Source: Paraburkholderia elongata (GTDB lineage: Bacteria; Pseudomonadota; Gammaproteobacteria; Burkholderiales; Burkholderiaceae). From it: DNA of 64,000 nucleotides. The notes beneath the pieces are model-generated. The model was not told the DNA's origin and ran no database searches. It saw only the letters and a list, made by a program, of their open reading frames with translations. The stretch covers positions 50,143 to 114,142 of the forward strand of contig NZ_WOEZ01000027.1 of the NCBI RefSeq assembly GCF_013177735.1, written 5' to 3'. Shown here piece by piece: positions 7,693 through 15,983 of the stretch; position 1 is the first letter of the stretch; each line of letters opens with the position of its first letter. Made by a program: the position numbers and the translations under genes.

Positions 7693-9399
7693 ATGGTTGC
7701 CTGGGATGCAAGCTATGACTTCGTGGTGGTCGGCAGCGGCGGCGGTTCGATGTGCGCTGCGCTTGCGTGCAAGACCGCTGGCAAAGAGGCGGTCATCATC
7801 GAGAAGCAGGACAAGGTAGGCGGCTCGACGGGGTATTCGGGTGGCGTCTGGTGGCTGCCGAACAACCATGTGATGAAGCGCCACGGCGTGAACGACTCCT
7901 ACGAACGCGCGCGGCAATATTTCGATGCCGCGGTTACCTATCAGGGTCCAGGCGCATCGCCGGCGCGTCGCGAGGCGTATTTGCGCACCGCTCCGAAGAT
8001 GGCCGAGTTTCTGGAGAAGCAGGGCATGCAGTTTGTCTATGCAGATGGCTGGTCGGACTACTACGACACGCTGCCCGGTGGCGAACCGCGTGGCCGGTCT
8101 TTGCTGGCGAAACTGTTCGACATCAAGGAACTGGGCGAGTGGGCGCCGAAGCTCTCGCGTTACAAGGGGCCGTCGATTCCCGCCAACTCCAACGAGTTTC
8201 CCGAGTTGTTCCTGTTAAAGCGCACGTGGGGTGGCAAACGCAAGGCGATGCAACTCGCCGGTCGCATGCTCTATCAGAAGGTCACGGGTAAAGAGCTGGT
8301 TTCAAACGGCGCTGCGATCCAGGGGCGCATGCTGCAAATGGCGCTGCGGGCCGATATTCCGATCTGGACCGATACGCCGGTGCGCGAGCTGATCGTTGAG
8401 GATGGTCGCGTCACGGGTGTGATCGCCATGCGCAGCGGGCGCGAAATGCGCGTGCGTGCGCGTGAGGGCGTGCTGTTGAACACAGGCGGTTTTTCGCGCA
8501 ATGCCGAAATGCGCCGCAAGTATCAGCCGCAGCCGTCGTCGAGCAACTGGACGAACGCCAACCCAGGCGACACCGGCGAAGTTCTCGAAGCCGCCGTAGC
8601 AATCGGTGCAGCCGTGGATTGCATGGAAGAGGCGTGGTGGGTCGTGACCTCGCTTGGTCCCAATGAGACGCTGCCCGAGGGCGCGCGTGCGCCGGACGGT
8701 TCGCCGCTGCCCTTCATGCACCACCTTGATCTGTCGTTGCCGTTCTCGATCATGGTCGACCAGGACGGCGAGCGCTTTTGCGACGAAGCCGGCGCGTACA
8801 TGGAGATCGGCCAACGCATGTATCGGCGCCACAAGGAGACCGGCAAGGCCGTGCCTGCCTGGGTGGTGATGGACAGCCGGCAACGTGAGTATTACCCCTG
8901 GGGTACGGCGATGCAGGGGCAGATCCCGCAGCAGTGGCTCGAAAGCGGCTACATGATCAAGGCCGGATCGATCGCCGAGCTGGCGGACAAATGCGGTATC
9001 GACGCCGCCGGCTTGCAGGAGACCGTCACGCGTTTCAACGGCTTCTGCGAGACGGGGGTGGACAGCGATTACGGACGCGGCTCGCGAGCCTTCGACCGCT
9101 GTCACGGCGACCCGACGATCAAGCCGAATCCTAATCTCGGACCGATCGAGCAGGCGCCGTTCTACGCGGTCCGTATGTACCCCGGCGATGTCGGCACGGC
9201 GGGCGGACTCGTCACGGACGAGTACGCCCGCGTGCTGAAAGAAGACGGTTCGCTGATTCCGGGGCTCTACGCAACGGGCAACTGCACGGCGTCCGTGGTG
9301 GGCCGCTGTTATCCCGGCGCAGGCAGCAGTATCGGCGCGTCATTCGTATTCGGATACATCGCGGCGCTGCATGCCAGCGGCGCCCAATCGATCTGGTGA
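7693..9399 (+). CDS. FAD-dependent dehydrogenase, KstD/fumarate-reductase family
   Basis: 568 residues. The ATG at 7693 overlaps the preceding gene's neighbourhood by 2 bases of spacing, with AGGGGG at 7680-7685. The N-terminus carries the dinucleotide fold DFVVVGSGGGSMCAAL and the FAD_binding_2 signature VGGSTGYSGGVWWLP. Near the end GLYATGNCTASVVGRCYPGA and GASFVFGYIAA match 3-ketosteroid delta-1-dehydrogenase-like proteins, which desaturate a ring ketone next to the carbonyl. Its place just after a Rieske oxygenase suggests action on the same cyclic intermediate. Assignment to the superfamily is strong; steroid substrate specificity is not supported, since other steroid genes are absent. 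Confidence 0.88.
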   Translation: MVAWDASYDFVVVGSGGGSMCAALACKTAGKEAVIIEKQDKVGGSTGYSGGVWWLPNNHVMKRHGVNDSYERARQYFDAAVTYQGPGASPARREAYLRTAPKMAEFLEKQGMQFVYADGWSDYYDTLPGGEPRGRSLLAKLFDIKELGEWAPKLSRYKGPSIPANSNEFPELFLLKRTWGGKRKAMQLAGRMLYQKVTGKELVSNGAAIQGRMLQMALRADIPIWTDTPVRELIVEDGRVTGVIAMRSGREMRVRAREGVLLNTGGFSRNAEMRRKYQPQPSSSNWTNANPGDTGEVLEAAVAIGAAVDCMEEAWWVVTSLGPNETLPEGARAPDGSPLPFMHHLDLSLPFSIMVDQDGERFCDEAGAYMEIGQRMYRRHKETGKAVPAWVVMDSRQREYYPWGTAMQGQIPQQWLESGYMIKAGSIAELADKCGIDAAGLQETVTRFNGFCETGVDSDYGRGSRAFDRCHGDPTIKPNPNLGPIEQAPFYAVRMYPGDVGTAGGLVTDEYARVLKEDGSLIPGLYATGNCTASVVGRCYPGAGSSIGASFVFGYIAALHASGAQSIW

Positions 9400-9416
9400 T
9401 CGAAGGAGACCTTCGC

Positions 9417-10403
9417 ATGAAAGTCCATCAGCCGCCCAGCAGTGAAGTACTGGTCGATATCTATCGGCGCATGACGCTCATCAAGCAGAACGACGAGCGC
9501 TTTCGTTCAGTGATCAAGTCCGGCAAGCTGGTCATGCCGTATTACTCGCCGCGTGGCCAGGAGGTGATTCCGTCGGCGGTGTCCGTTTGTCTTAGCAATG
9601 ACGACTACATTTGCACGATCTATCGCGGCGTGCACGACATGATCGCCAAGGGCGTGCCACTCAAGGATCTCTGGGCCGAACTGGGGGGGCGTGTCACCGG
9701 CACCTGCAAGGGCAAGGGCGGCCCGATGCATGTCACCCACCCTGCGTCCGGCGTGATGGTCACGACAGGTATTGTCGGCAGTTCGATGCCCATCGCGAAC
9801 GGTCTTGCGCTGGCCGCGCAAATTCGCGGTGAACGACGCGTGGCAGTGGCTTATTTCGGCGACGGCGCAGCCAATATCGGGGCATTTCACGAGTCGCTGA
9901 ATATGGCGTCGGTCTGGAAGCTGCCGGTCGTTTTCGTCTGTCAGAACAACGGCTACGCCGAACATACGAAATACGCGTATGGCACGTCGGTGCCGAATAT
10001 CGCGCAGCGTGCGGTGGCCTATCAGATGCCCGGCATCACGGTGGATGGCAACGATCCGATCGCGATGCATCGCGTCGCGCGCGAGGCTATCGAGCGAGCT
10101 CGCGACGGCGGCGGACCGACGCTGATCGAAGCCAACACGTTCCGCTTTCACGGCCACGTATTCGGCGACCCGGATGCCTATATGGACCAGCACGAAAAAG
10201 CAGCGTGGGTGGCGAAAGATCCGGTGCCGCTGTTCCGGGCGTGGCTGATCGCGGCGAAACACGCAACCGAAGCGCAACTGGCGGAGATGGAAGCGGCGCA
10301 CGACGCGGCAATCGATGCAGCCGTCGAGTTCGCGCTGGCGAGCGCCTATCCGGACGTCGCCGAACTGCGGCGCGACATCTTTAAAGACGAGGTGCTTGCA
10401 TGA
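9417..10403 (+). CDS. TPP-dependent 2-oxoacid/acetoin dehydrogenase E1 alpha
   Basis: 328 residues. ATG 9417 follows AAGGAG at 9403-9408; an earlier in-frame GTG lacks a site. Thiamine diphosphate/Mg binding motif GDGAANIGAFHESLN starts at residue 148 and reaches the ligand Asn177 in CQNNGYAEHT. The segment GGPMHVTHP and EANTFRFHGHVFGDP are typical of the AcoA/PdhA group. With the next gene it forms an alpha2beta2 E1 that decarboxylates a 2-oxoacid or cleaves an acetoin-like ketol and loads the acyl group on a lipoyl arm. The following gene overlaps by 4 bases (ATGA). Confidence 0.92.
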   Translation: MKVHQPPSSEVLVDIYRRMTLIKQNDERFRSVIKSGKLVMPYYSPRGQEVIPSAVSVCLSNDDYICTIYRGVHDMIAKGVPLKDLWAELGGRVTGTCKGKGGPMHVTHPASGVMVTTGIVGSSMPIANGLALAAQIRGERRVAVAYFGDGAANIGAFHESLNMASVWKLPVVFVCQNNGYAEHTKYAYGTSVPNIAQRAVAYQMPGITVDGNDPIAMHRVAREAIERARDGGGPTLIEANTFRFHGHVFGDPDAYMDQHEKAAWVAKDPVPLFRAWLIAAKHATEAQLAEMEAAHDAAIDAAVEFALASAYPDVAELRRDIFKDEVLA

Positions 10404-11422
10404 ACCAGACGCAGACTGACATCAATACGATTCAGGCGGTCAACCTCGCGCTTGACGATGCGATGGCCGGCGATGCCAATGTCATCGTCCTCGGCGAGGA
10501 CGTGGCCGACGGCCAGGAAGGCGGCATTGTCGGTGTGACCAAAGGGCTGTCGTCGAAATACGGCACCTCGCGTGTCAGGTCCACACCCATTTCGGAACAG
10601 GCCATTATCGGCGCGGCGATCGGCGCGGCAATCGTTGGCATGCGTCCAGTGGCCGAGATCATGCTGATGAACTTTACGACGGTCGCGATGGACATGATCG
10701 TCAACCACGCGGCGAAACTGCGCTTCATGTCGGGCGGCCAGACGCATGTGCCGCTCGTGATCCGCACGATGACCGGCGCGGGGTTCGGCACCGGAGGTCA
10801 GCACGCCGACTATCTCGAAGCATGGTTTGCGCACGTCGCAGGCATCAAGGTGGTTGCGCCGTCTACGCCTGCGGATGCCTACGGGCTGATGCTGTCGTGC
10901 ATCGAAGACGACGATCCATGCCTGTTCATCGAGAACCTGCCGAGCTACTGGAACCCGGGCAAGGCGCCGGAACGCGGCGTGCGGATTCCCCTTGGCAAGG
11001 CCAACGTGGTACGCGGCGGCATGGATGTGACGGTGATCAGCTATAGCCGCCGCGTGCACGAAGTGATGGCCGTGGCGGAACAGCTCGGTACGGCCGGAAT
11101 CTCGTGCGAAGTCATCGACTTGCGCACGGTCTCACCGCTCGATACGGAAACGATCCTCACCTCGGTGGCTAAAACCGGCCGCGCCGTTGTCGTGCACGAA
11201 GCGGTCAAACCGTTTGGCGTAGGGGCTGAAATCGCCTCGCGCATTTATGAATCGCTGTTTCGTGAGCTCAAGGCGCCTGTGCAGCGGGTTGGGTCGCAGT
11301 TTTGCCCGGTGCCGTTTTCAAAGCCGCTTGAAGACGCTTTTGTACCCGGCGCTGCGCAGATCGAGGCCGCGATTCGCGCGACGCTCGACGACACGGGTTC
11401 GCGAGCCCCATCCCGACTTTAA
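10400..11422 (+). CDS. TPP-dependent 2-oxoacid/acetoin dehydrogenase E1 beta
   Basis: 340 residues, start ATG overlapping the E1 alpha stop. Transketolase-type pyrimidine-binding domain with VIVLGEDVADGQEGG near residue 30, TPISEQAIIGAAIGAAIVG near 69, and a C-terminal transketolase domain with SYSRRVHEV and DLRTVSPLDTETI. Length and domain order match AcoB/PdhB. It pairs with E1 alpha; the lipoyl domain gene starts 20 bases later. No E3 (dihydrolipoamide dehydrogenase) gene is in the window, so the complex must borrow one from elsewhere in the genome. Confidence 0.92.
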   Translation: MNQTQTDINTIQAVNLALDDAMAGDANVIVLGEDVADGQEGGIVGVTKGLSSKYGTSRVRSTPISEQAIIGAAIGAAIVGMRPVAEIMLMNFTTVAMDMIVNHAAKLRFMSGGQTHVPLVIRTMTGAGFGTGGQHADYLEAWFAHVAGIKVVAPSTPADAYGLMLSCIEDDDPCLFIENLPSYWNPGKAPERGVRIPLGKANVVRGGMDVTVISYSRRVHEVMAVAEQLGTAGISCEVIDLRTVSPLDTETILTSVAKTGRAVVVHEAVKPFGVGAEIASRIYESLFRELKAPVQRVGSQFCPVPFSKPLEDAFVPGAAQIEAAIRATLDDTGSRAPSRL

Positions 11423-11442
11423 CCATCCAGAAGAGATCACTT

Positions 11443-11673
11443 ATGTCCACACAGGTTTTGCTTCCGAAGCTGGGCTTTTCGATGAACGAAGGCACGCTGA
11501 CCGAATGGCTCCTGGAGGACGGCGCGACAGTCGCCGAAGGCCAGGCACTCTATGCGCTGGAGAGCGACAAGTCGGTGCAGGAAGTCGAGTCTCCGGCGTC
11601 AGGAACGCTGCGAATCGTGGCCCAGATAGGCGAGGTGTATCCGGTCGGCACGGTGCTGGCGGAAATCGTCTGA
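11443..11673 (+). CDS. Stand-alone lipoyl (biotinyl-lipoyl) domain protein
   Basis: Only 76 residues, exactly one lipoyl domain. The lipoylation site is Lys43 in ESDKSVQEVESPASG, with the usual N-terminal LPKLGFSMNEGTLTEW strand. A Shine-Dalgarno AGAG precedes the ATG. In ordinary E2 proteins this domain is fused to the catalytic core; here the core is the next gene, 51 bases downstream, with no lipoyl domain of its own. The free lipoyl protein therefore probably shuttles acyl groups between E1 and the E2 core in the way GcvH does in glycine cleavage. It is not GcvH, which is longer and has a different context. Confidence 0.88.
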   Translation: MSTQVLLPKLGFSMNEGTLTEWLLEDGATVAEGQALYALESDKSVQEVESPASGTLRIVAQIGEVYPVGTVLAEIV

Positions 11674-11724
11674 GCCGGCACCGGTCATTCACTCAGCCTG
11701 AAGCAGTCTAGCGAGGCATCCCCA

Positions 11725-12540
11725 ATGAGCGTCGAATCCGTTTCTTCCCCAGCTTCCGTCGTGGCGCCCGCCGCGGTAACCGGTCCGGCTCCAGCCGGGA
11801 TTGGCGCGAATTTGCCGCCATGGCCGCAGGTCGATTTCGCCGAGTTCGGTGAGATCGAGGTCAAACCGGTGTCTCGCATCCAGAAGTTGACCGGTGCATT
11901 CCTGTCGCGCAACTGGCTGACGATTCCGCACGTGACGCATCAGGACGACGCCGATATCACGACTCTTGAGGCTTTCCGCAAGGCGTATTACGAAGACGGA
12001 GCGACGGTGAAGCTGACGCCGCTGGTGTTCCTGATCAAGGCGGCGGTGCGTGCGCTGCAGACGTTTCCGCAGTTCAATGCATCGCTGGATGGCGACGGCA
12101 AGAACCTCGTGCTGAAGAAGTATTTTCACATCGGCGTGGCGGTGGATACGCGCTTCGGCCTGCTGGTCCCGGTGCTGCGCGACTGCGACAAAAAGAGTGT
12201 TCTGGAACTGGCGGCGGAACTGACGGCGGTGTCGTCAAAGGCACGCGAGAAAGGTCTTTCGATGGCGGAAATGTCGGGCGGCTGCTTCTCGATCAGCTCG
12301 CTGGGAGGCGTTGGCGGTACGGGTTTCACGCCGATCATCAACGCCCCTGAAGTGGCGATTCTCGGGGTGACGAAAACCCGGCTGACGCCGCAGCCTTCGG
12401 ACGAGGGTGGGGTGGAGTGGCACAAGATGCTGCCGCTTTCGCTGAGCTACGATCACCGGGTCATCAACGGTGCGGACGCGGCGCGCTTCACGGCCTTGAT
12501 TGCCACGCTGCTCGCCGACCCTCAGGCACTTGCGGCCTGA
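11725..12540 (+). CDS. 2-oxoacid dehydrogenase acyltransferase (E2) catalytic core
   Basis: 271 residues. After an Ala/Pro/Val-rich linker (residues 1-35) comes the catalytic domain of an AceF-like E2, with SRIQKLTGAFLSRNW and a C-terminal active site YDHRVINGADAARF (His near 244; Asn in place of Asp occurs in AceF-type enzymes). Neither a lipoyl domain nor a recognisable peripheral-subunit-binding domain is present. It should transfer the acyl group from the free lipoyl protein to CoA. The split arrangement of E1 alpha, E1 beta, lipoyl and E2 in four consecutive genes is unusual. Confidence 0.87.
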   Translation: MSVESVSSPASVVAPAAVTGPAPAGIGANLPPWPQVDFAEFGEIEVKPVSRIQKLTGAFLSRNWLTIPHVTHQDDADITTLEAFRKAYYEDGATVKLTPLVFLIKAAVRALQTFPQFNASLDGDGKNLVLKKYFHIGVAVDTRFGLLVPVLRDCDKKSVLELAAELTAVSSKAREKGLSMAEMSGGCFSISSLGGVGGTGFTPIINAPEVAILGVTKTRLTPQPSDEGGVEWHKMLPLSLSYDHRVINGADAARFTALIATLLADPQALAA

Positions 12541-12575
12541 AGCGCCGACACCCAACCTACAACGACAGGATCGAG

Positions 12576-14108
12576 ATGAAAACGCTTGGGGAGATGATAG
12601 AGCGCAATGCCCGTTTCTATGCGGATAGGGACGCGCTGGTGTTTGGCAACCGGCGGGTGACGCACGGCGAGATGGCAGAGCGCGCCCGCCGCTTCTCGGA
12701 TGCGTTGTATCGGCAGGGGTTGCGCAGGCAGGACCGGGTCGCGGTGCTGGCGATGAATTGCGCCGAGTACTACGAGACCTACCGTGCCTGCGAATGGGCT
12801 GGCCTTCTGCTCGCGACCGTCAACTTCCGGCTTGCGCCAGCGGAAATCCTGCACATCCTGAAGGATGCGGCGCCGAAAGCACTCGTCTTCGAAGCGCAAT
12901 ATGCCACGCTGGTGGATGGCCTGCGTCCGCAGATGCCAGATGTCGAGCGGTATATCTGTATTGGCGATGCGCCGTCGTGGGCGATTCCGTTCGAATCCAT
13001 GATGGAAGCCGGCTCGACCGAGGGGCCGCCGATCCGCTCGCAGCCCGACGACTTCGCGTATCTGATCTACACGAGCGGTACAACCGGGAGCCCGAAAGGG
13101 GTGGTCCGTACGCACCGCGCGATGTGCGCGACGGCGGAAAGCTGCGCCTTGGTCACCGAATTTTCCGGACACTCACGGGTGCTGCAGACCACGCCGGCGT
13201 TTCACGTGGGCGGCATCGGTTATGTGAACGCGGTCGCGTGGCTGGGCGGTACGACCGTGTTGCATCGCGGCTTTGAGCCGAAGGCGATGCTCGAGACGAT
13301 CCAGGCCGAGCGCATCACCTTCACGTTCCTCGTTTCCGCGATGCTGCAGGCATTGCTCGACGTGCCCGAATTGTCCACCTACGATCTGTCGAGTATCGAG
13401 AACATCACGACGGCAGCCGCGCCCGTACCGGTGCCGCTCCTCGAACGCGGCATCGAAGTGCTTGGCCCCGTGTTCGCGGTCCAGTACGGTATGACGGAGA
13501 GCAACGCCTGCTGGCTGCCGGCGCATGAAGTGCGGCCGCATGGCACGCCGGAAGAAGTTCGGCGTCTGGCGTCGGTCGGCCATCCCTGTCCGGGGATCGA
13601 ACTGCGCATCGTCGACGATAACGGCGTCGACCTTCCGCAGGGCCAGACCGGCGAAGTGTGGCTGCGCTCGGCGACCCAACTGAGCGAATACTGGAACAAC
13701 AGCGTGGCGACCACCGAAGCGTTGCGCGACGGCTGGTATCGCAGCGGCGACATGGGCTATCAAGACAGCCACGGCTATGTGTTCCTGGTGGACCGCAAGA
13801 AGGACATGATCATCTCGGGCGGCGAAAACATCTACAGCCGTGAAGTGGAGAACGCCTTGCTGCAGCATCCTGCCGTGATGGACGCGGCTGCGATCGGCGT
13901 GCCACATGAAAAATGGGGCGAATGCGTGAAGGCCATCGTCGTGCTGCGGCCTGGCGAGACGGTACAGGAGGCGGACCTGATCGGGTTTTGCCGGGCGTTG
14001 ATTGCCGGCTACAAATGTCCGAAGTCGATCGAGTTCGTCGAAGAACTCCCGCGTCTGCCTACCGGAAAGATCAGCAAAGTCGTGTTGCGCCAGCGGTTCA
14101 GCCGCTGA
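12576..14108 (+). CDS. Acyl-CoA synthetase (AMP-forming, ANL superfamily)
   Basis: 510 residues. The ATG at 12576 is preceded by CAGGA; longer in-frame extensions run into the E2 gene and are rejected. The ATP-binding P-loop YTSGTTGSPKGVV lies near residue 165, the A5-type YGMTESNACW near 305, GWYRSGDMGY near 387, the hinge DRKKDMIISGGENIYSREVE near 406, and the catalytic Lys in LPTGKISKVVLR near 500. It would activate a carboxylic-acid intermediate to its CoA thioester for the downstream beta-oxidation genes. Chain or ring specificity cannot be deduced. Confidence 0.92.
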   Translation: MKTLGEMIERNARFYADRDALVFGNRRVTHGEMAERARRFSDALYRQGLRRQDRVAVLAMNCAEYYETYRACEWAGLLLATVNFRLAPAEILHILKDAAPKALVFEAQYATLVDGLRPQMPDVERYICIGDAPSWAIPFESMMEAGSTEGPPIRSQPDDFAYLIYTSGTTGSPKGVVRTHRAMCATAESCALVTEFSGHSRVLQTTPAFHVGGIGYVNAVAWLGGTTVLHRGFEPKAMLETIQAERITFTFLVSAMLQALLDVPELSTYDLSSIENITTAAAPVPVPLLERGIEVLGPVFAVQYGMTESNACWLPAHEVRPHGTPEEVRRLASVGHPCPGIELRIVDDNGVDLPQGQTGEVWLRSATQLSEYWNNSVATTEALRDGWYRSGDMGYQDSHGYVFLVDRKKDMIISGGENIYSREVENALLQHPAVMDAAAIGVPHEKWGECVKAIVVLRPGETVQEADLIGFCRALIAGYKCPKSIEFVEELPRLPTGKISKVVLRQRFSR

Positions 14109-14150
14109 ACGCGTGGCGGCCATGCCGCTGTCTACGAATGAGAGTGAATC

Positions 14151-15044
14151 ATGGGCAAATGGCTCAAAAGCACGGAATGCGTTCAATTCGACGTCGCCGA
14201 GCGTGTGGTGCGGATCACGCTGAATCGTCCGGACAAACGCAATGCGATTAACGGCGTCCTATTGCGCGAACTGAGAGAGGCATTGCTCGAGGCCGACGAT
14301 CTGAAGTCGGTGAACGTGATCGTCCTGCGCGGCGCCGGCAAGGACTTCTGCGCCGGTTACGACCTCGTCACGACCTATTCGGACCGCGCGGCGGAGCAGG
14401 TCGATCCGGGTGAATATCGAGGTACGGTACGCAGTTTCGACGACGACTGCTGGTCGATGGAGCGGCAGGCGGAAACCGTCAACCTGATGGCGGATGTGCA
14501 CAAGCCGATCATCGCGCAGGTACATGGCAACTGCCTTGCGGGCGGCACTGACCTCGCGCTTGCCTGCGACATGGTGCTTGCTGCGGACAACGCACGGATT
14601 GGTTTCCCCGCGACGCGCGCCAACGGCTCGCCGCCCGCGCACATGTGGTTCTACCACGTTGGGCCGCAGTGGGCGAAACGCCTCTTGCTGTCCGGGGATT
14701 CGCTAACCGGCCGCGACGCGGCGAAGATCGGTCTGGTCATGGACGCCGTACCCGCCGACGAACTTGACGCTGAAGTCGCTGAACTGGCACGCCGGCTGTC
14801 CTTCGTCGATGCCGATCTGCTCTCGGCCAACAAGCGGATCGTGAATCTCGGGCTTGAACTGGCGGGTGCACGTACGCTGCAGCGCCTCGCCGTCGAGAAC
14901 GACGCGCGTGCGCATCAGAGCCAGGGGCCACGCCGCGCGCAATTCAAGGCCGATATGGACGCCGCTGGTCTGAAGGAAGCGCTCAAACGCCGCGACGAGC
15001 CGTTCGGGGACGGCATGATCAAGCTGCGCGCACGCGGCGAATGA
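14151..15044 (+). CDS. Crotonase-superfamily protein with altered catalytic residues
   Basis: 297 residues. Crotonase fold features are clear: LNRPDKRNAIN near residue 23, oxyanion-hole segment GAGKDFCAGYDL near 62, and HGNCLAGGTDLALACDMVLA near 125. Compared with rat enoyl-CoA hydratase, the position of Glu144 is Asp (GGTDLA) and that of Glu164 is Ala (GFPATRANG), so ordinary syn-hydration is unlikely. It may be an isomerase, CoA hydrolase or C-C hydrolase, all of which occur in this superfamily. It sits between an acyl-CoA synthetase and a second unusual crotonase. Confidence 0.85.
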   Translation: MGKWLKSTECVQFDVAERVVRITLNRPDKRNAINGVLLRELREALLEADDLKSVNVIVLRGAGKDFCAGYDLVTTYSDRAAEQVDPGEYRGTVRSFDDDCWSMERQAETVNLMADVHKPIIAQVHGNCLAGGTDLALACDMVLAADNARIGFPATRANGSPPAHMWFYHVGPQWAKRLLLSGDSLTGRDAAKIGLVMDAVPADELDAEVAELARRLSFVDADLLSANKRIVNLGLELAGARTLQRLAVENDARAHQSQGPRRAQFKADMDAAGLKEALKRRDEPFGDGMIKLRARGE

Positions 15045-15108
15045 AACGTCCCCGCGCCATGCGGGAGCCTCTGGGCCATTCGGCTGACTCACTTAAGACC
15101 TGAAAACC

Positions 15109-15888
15109 ATGGATGTCGAACTTTCAGTGAAGGACGCGGTTGCGACGCTCTGTCTGAACCGTCCCGAGAAGCTCAACGCGTTGACGCCAGACATGCTGGC
15201 CATGCTGATCGAGCATCTTGATCGCATCGAGCGTGATCCGGAAATCCGCGCGGTCATCCTGACGGGCGCAGGGCGGGCCTTTTGCGCCGGTGCCGATATC
15301 AAGGGCGGTGGCGCAGCGCCGCCGCAGATGAGCGTGTCGCATGCGCGCCAGTCGATGGCTGTTTATCAGCGGGTTGCGCTGAAGCTCTACAACCTCAATA
15401 AGCCCGTGGTCGCGGCGGTGCGAGGCGTGGCGGTCGGCATTGCATGGAGCTTCGCGCTGTGCGCCGACCAGCTTCTGGCGTCGGACACGGCCCAGTTCAT
15501 TCCAGCCTTTCTGATGCGTGCGACTTTGCCCGAGGGCGGCATGGTGCATCTTCTCGCACGCCACTGCGGGGAATTCCGTGCGAAGGAGATCATGTATCTC
15601 AATCGCAAGCTGACCGGGCAGGAGGCGTTCGAAGCGGGGCTGGCGAGCCGCGTCGTCGGGGACGCGGGGCTCATGGAAGCCGCCGAAGCGCTCGCCGCCG
15701 AGCTGGCGGCCATGCCGACCTTCTCGATTGGACTGACCAAACAGCTGTTCCGCCTGAACGCCGGCAGCATGGAAGAGTTTCTCGTGCAGGAACTGAATGC
15801 TGTCGCACTCGCGGTGAATTCCGAGGATGCCGCCGAGGGGCGGCTCGCCGCGCGGGAAAAGCGAACGCCCATCTTCAAGGGGCGTTAG
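15109..15888 (+). CDS. Crotonase-superfamily protein lacking both hydratase glutamates
   Basis: 259 residues. Crotonase signature LNRPEKLNALTPDML near the N-terminus and the oxyanion-hole motif GAGRAFCAGADIKGG near 57. At the Glu144 position the sequence is Ser (GIAWSFALCAD) and at Glu164 Ala (FIPAFLMRA), so it should not be a standard enoyl-CoA hydratase. A C-terminal REKRTPIFKGR is typical of the family. It lies directly before a pair of acyl-CoA dehydrogenases, so it probably acts on a CoA ester in the same degradation sequence. Confidence 0.86.
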   Translation: MDVELSVKDAVATLCLNRPEKLNALTPDMLAMLIEHLDRIERDPEIRAVILTGAGRAFCAGADIKGGGAAPPQMSVSHARQSMAVYQRVALKLYNLNKPVVAAVRGVAVGIAWSFALCADQLLASDTAQFIPAFLMRATLPEGGMVHLLARHCGEFRAKEIMYLNRKLTGQEAFEAGLASRVVGDAGLMEAAEALAAELAAMPTFSIGLTKQLFRLNAGSMEEFLVQELNAVALAVNSEDAAEGRLAAREKRTPIFKGR

Positions 15889-15983
15889 GTCGATTAAAAA
15901 TTCCGCCGCAAGCGAGCGGTGCCCGCGAGGCAGTGCGACCTGCAGTGGGCGCGCGGATGGGGACATAGCAGGAGGAGTCAGGC

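Noticed and set aside
6329..7711. 460-codon open frame on the minus strand
   Set aside because: Exact shadow of the Rieske oxygenase gene; composition is Arg/His-rich and no domain is seen.
6332..9399. Classical steroid degradation cluster
   Set aside because: The KstD-like protein and paired ACADs suggest it, but KshAB, HsaC/TesB-type extradiol dioxygenase and other ring genes are missing from the window.
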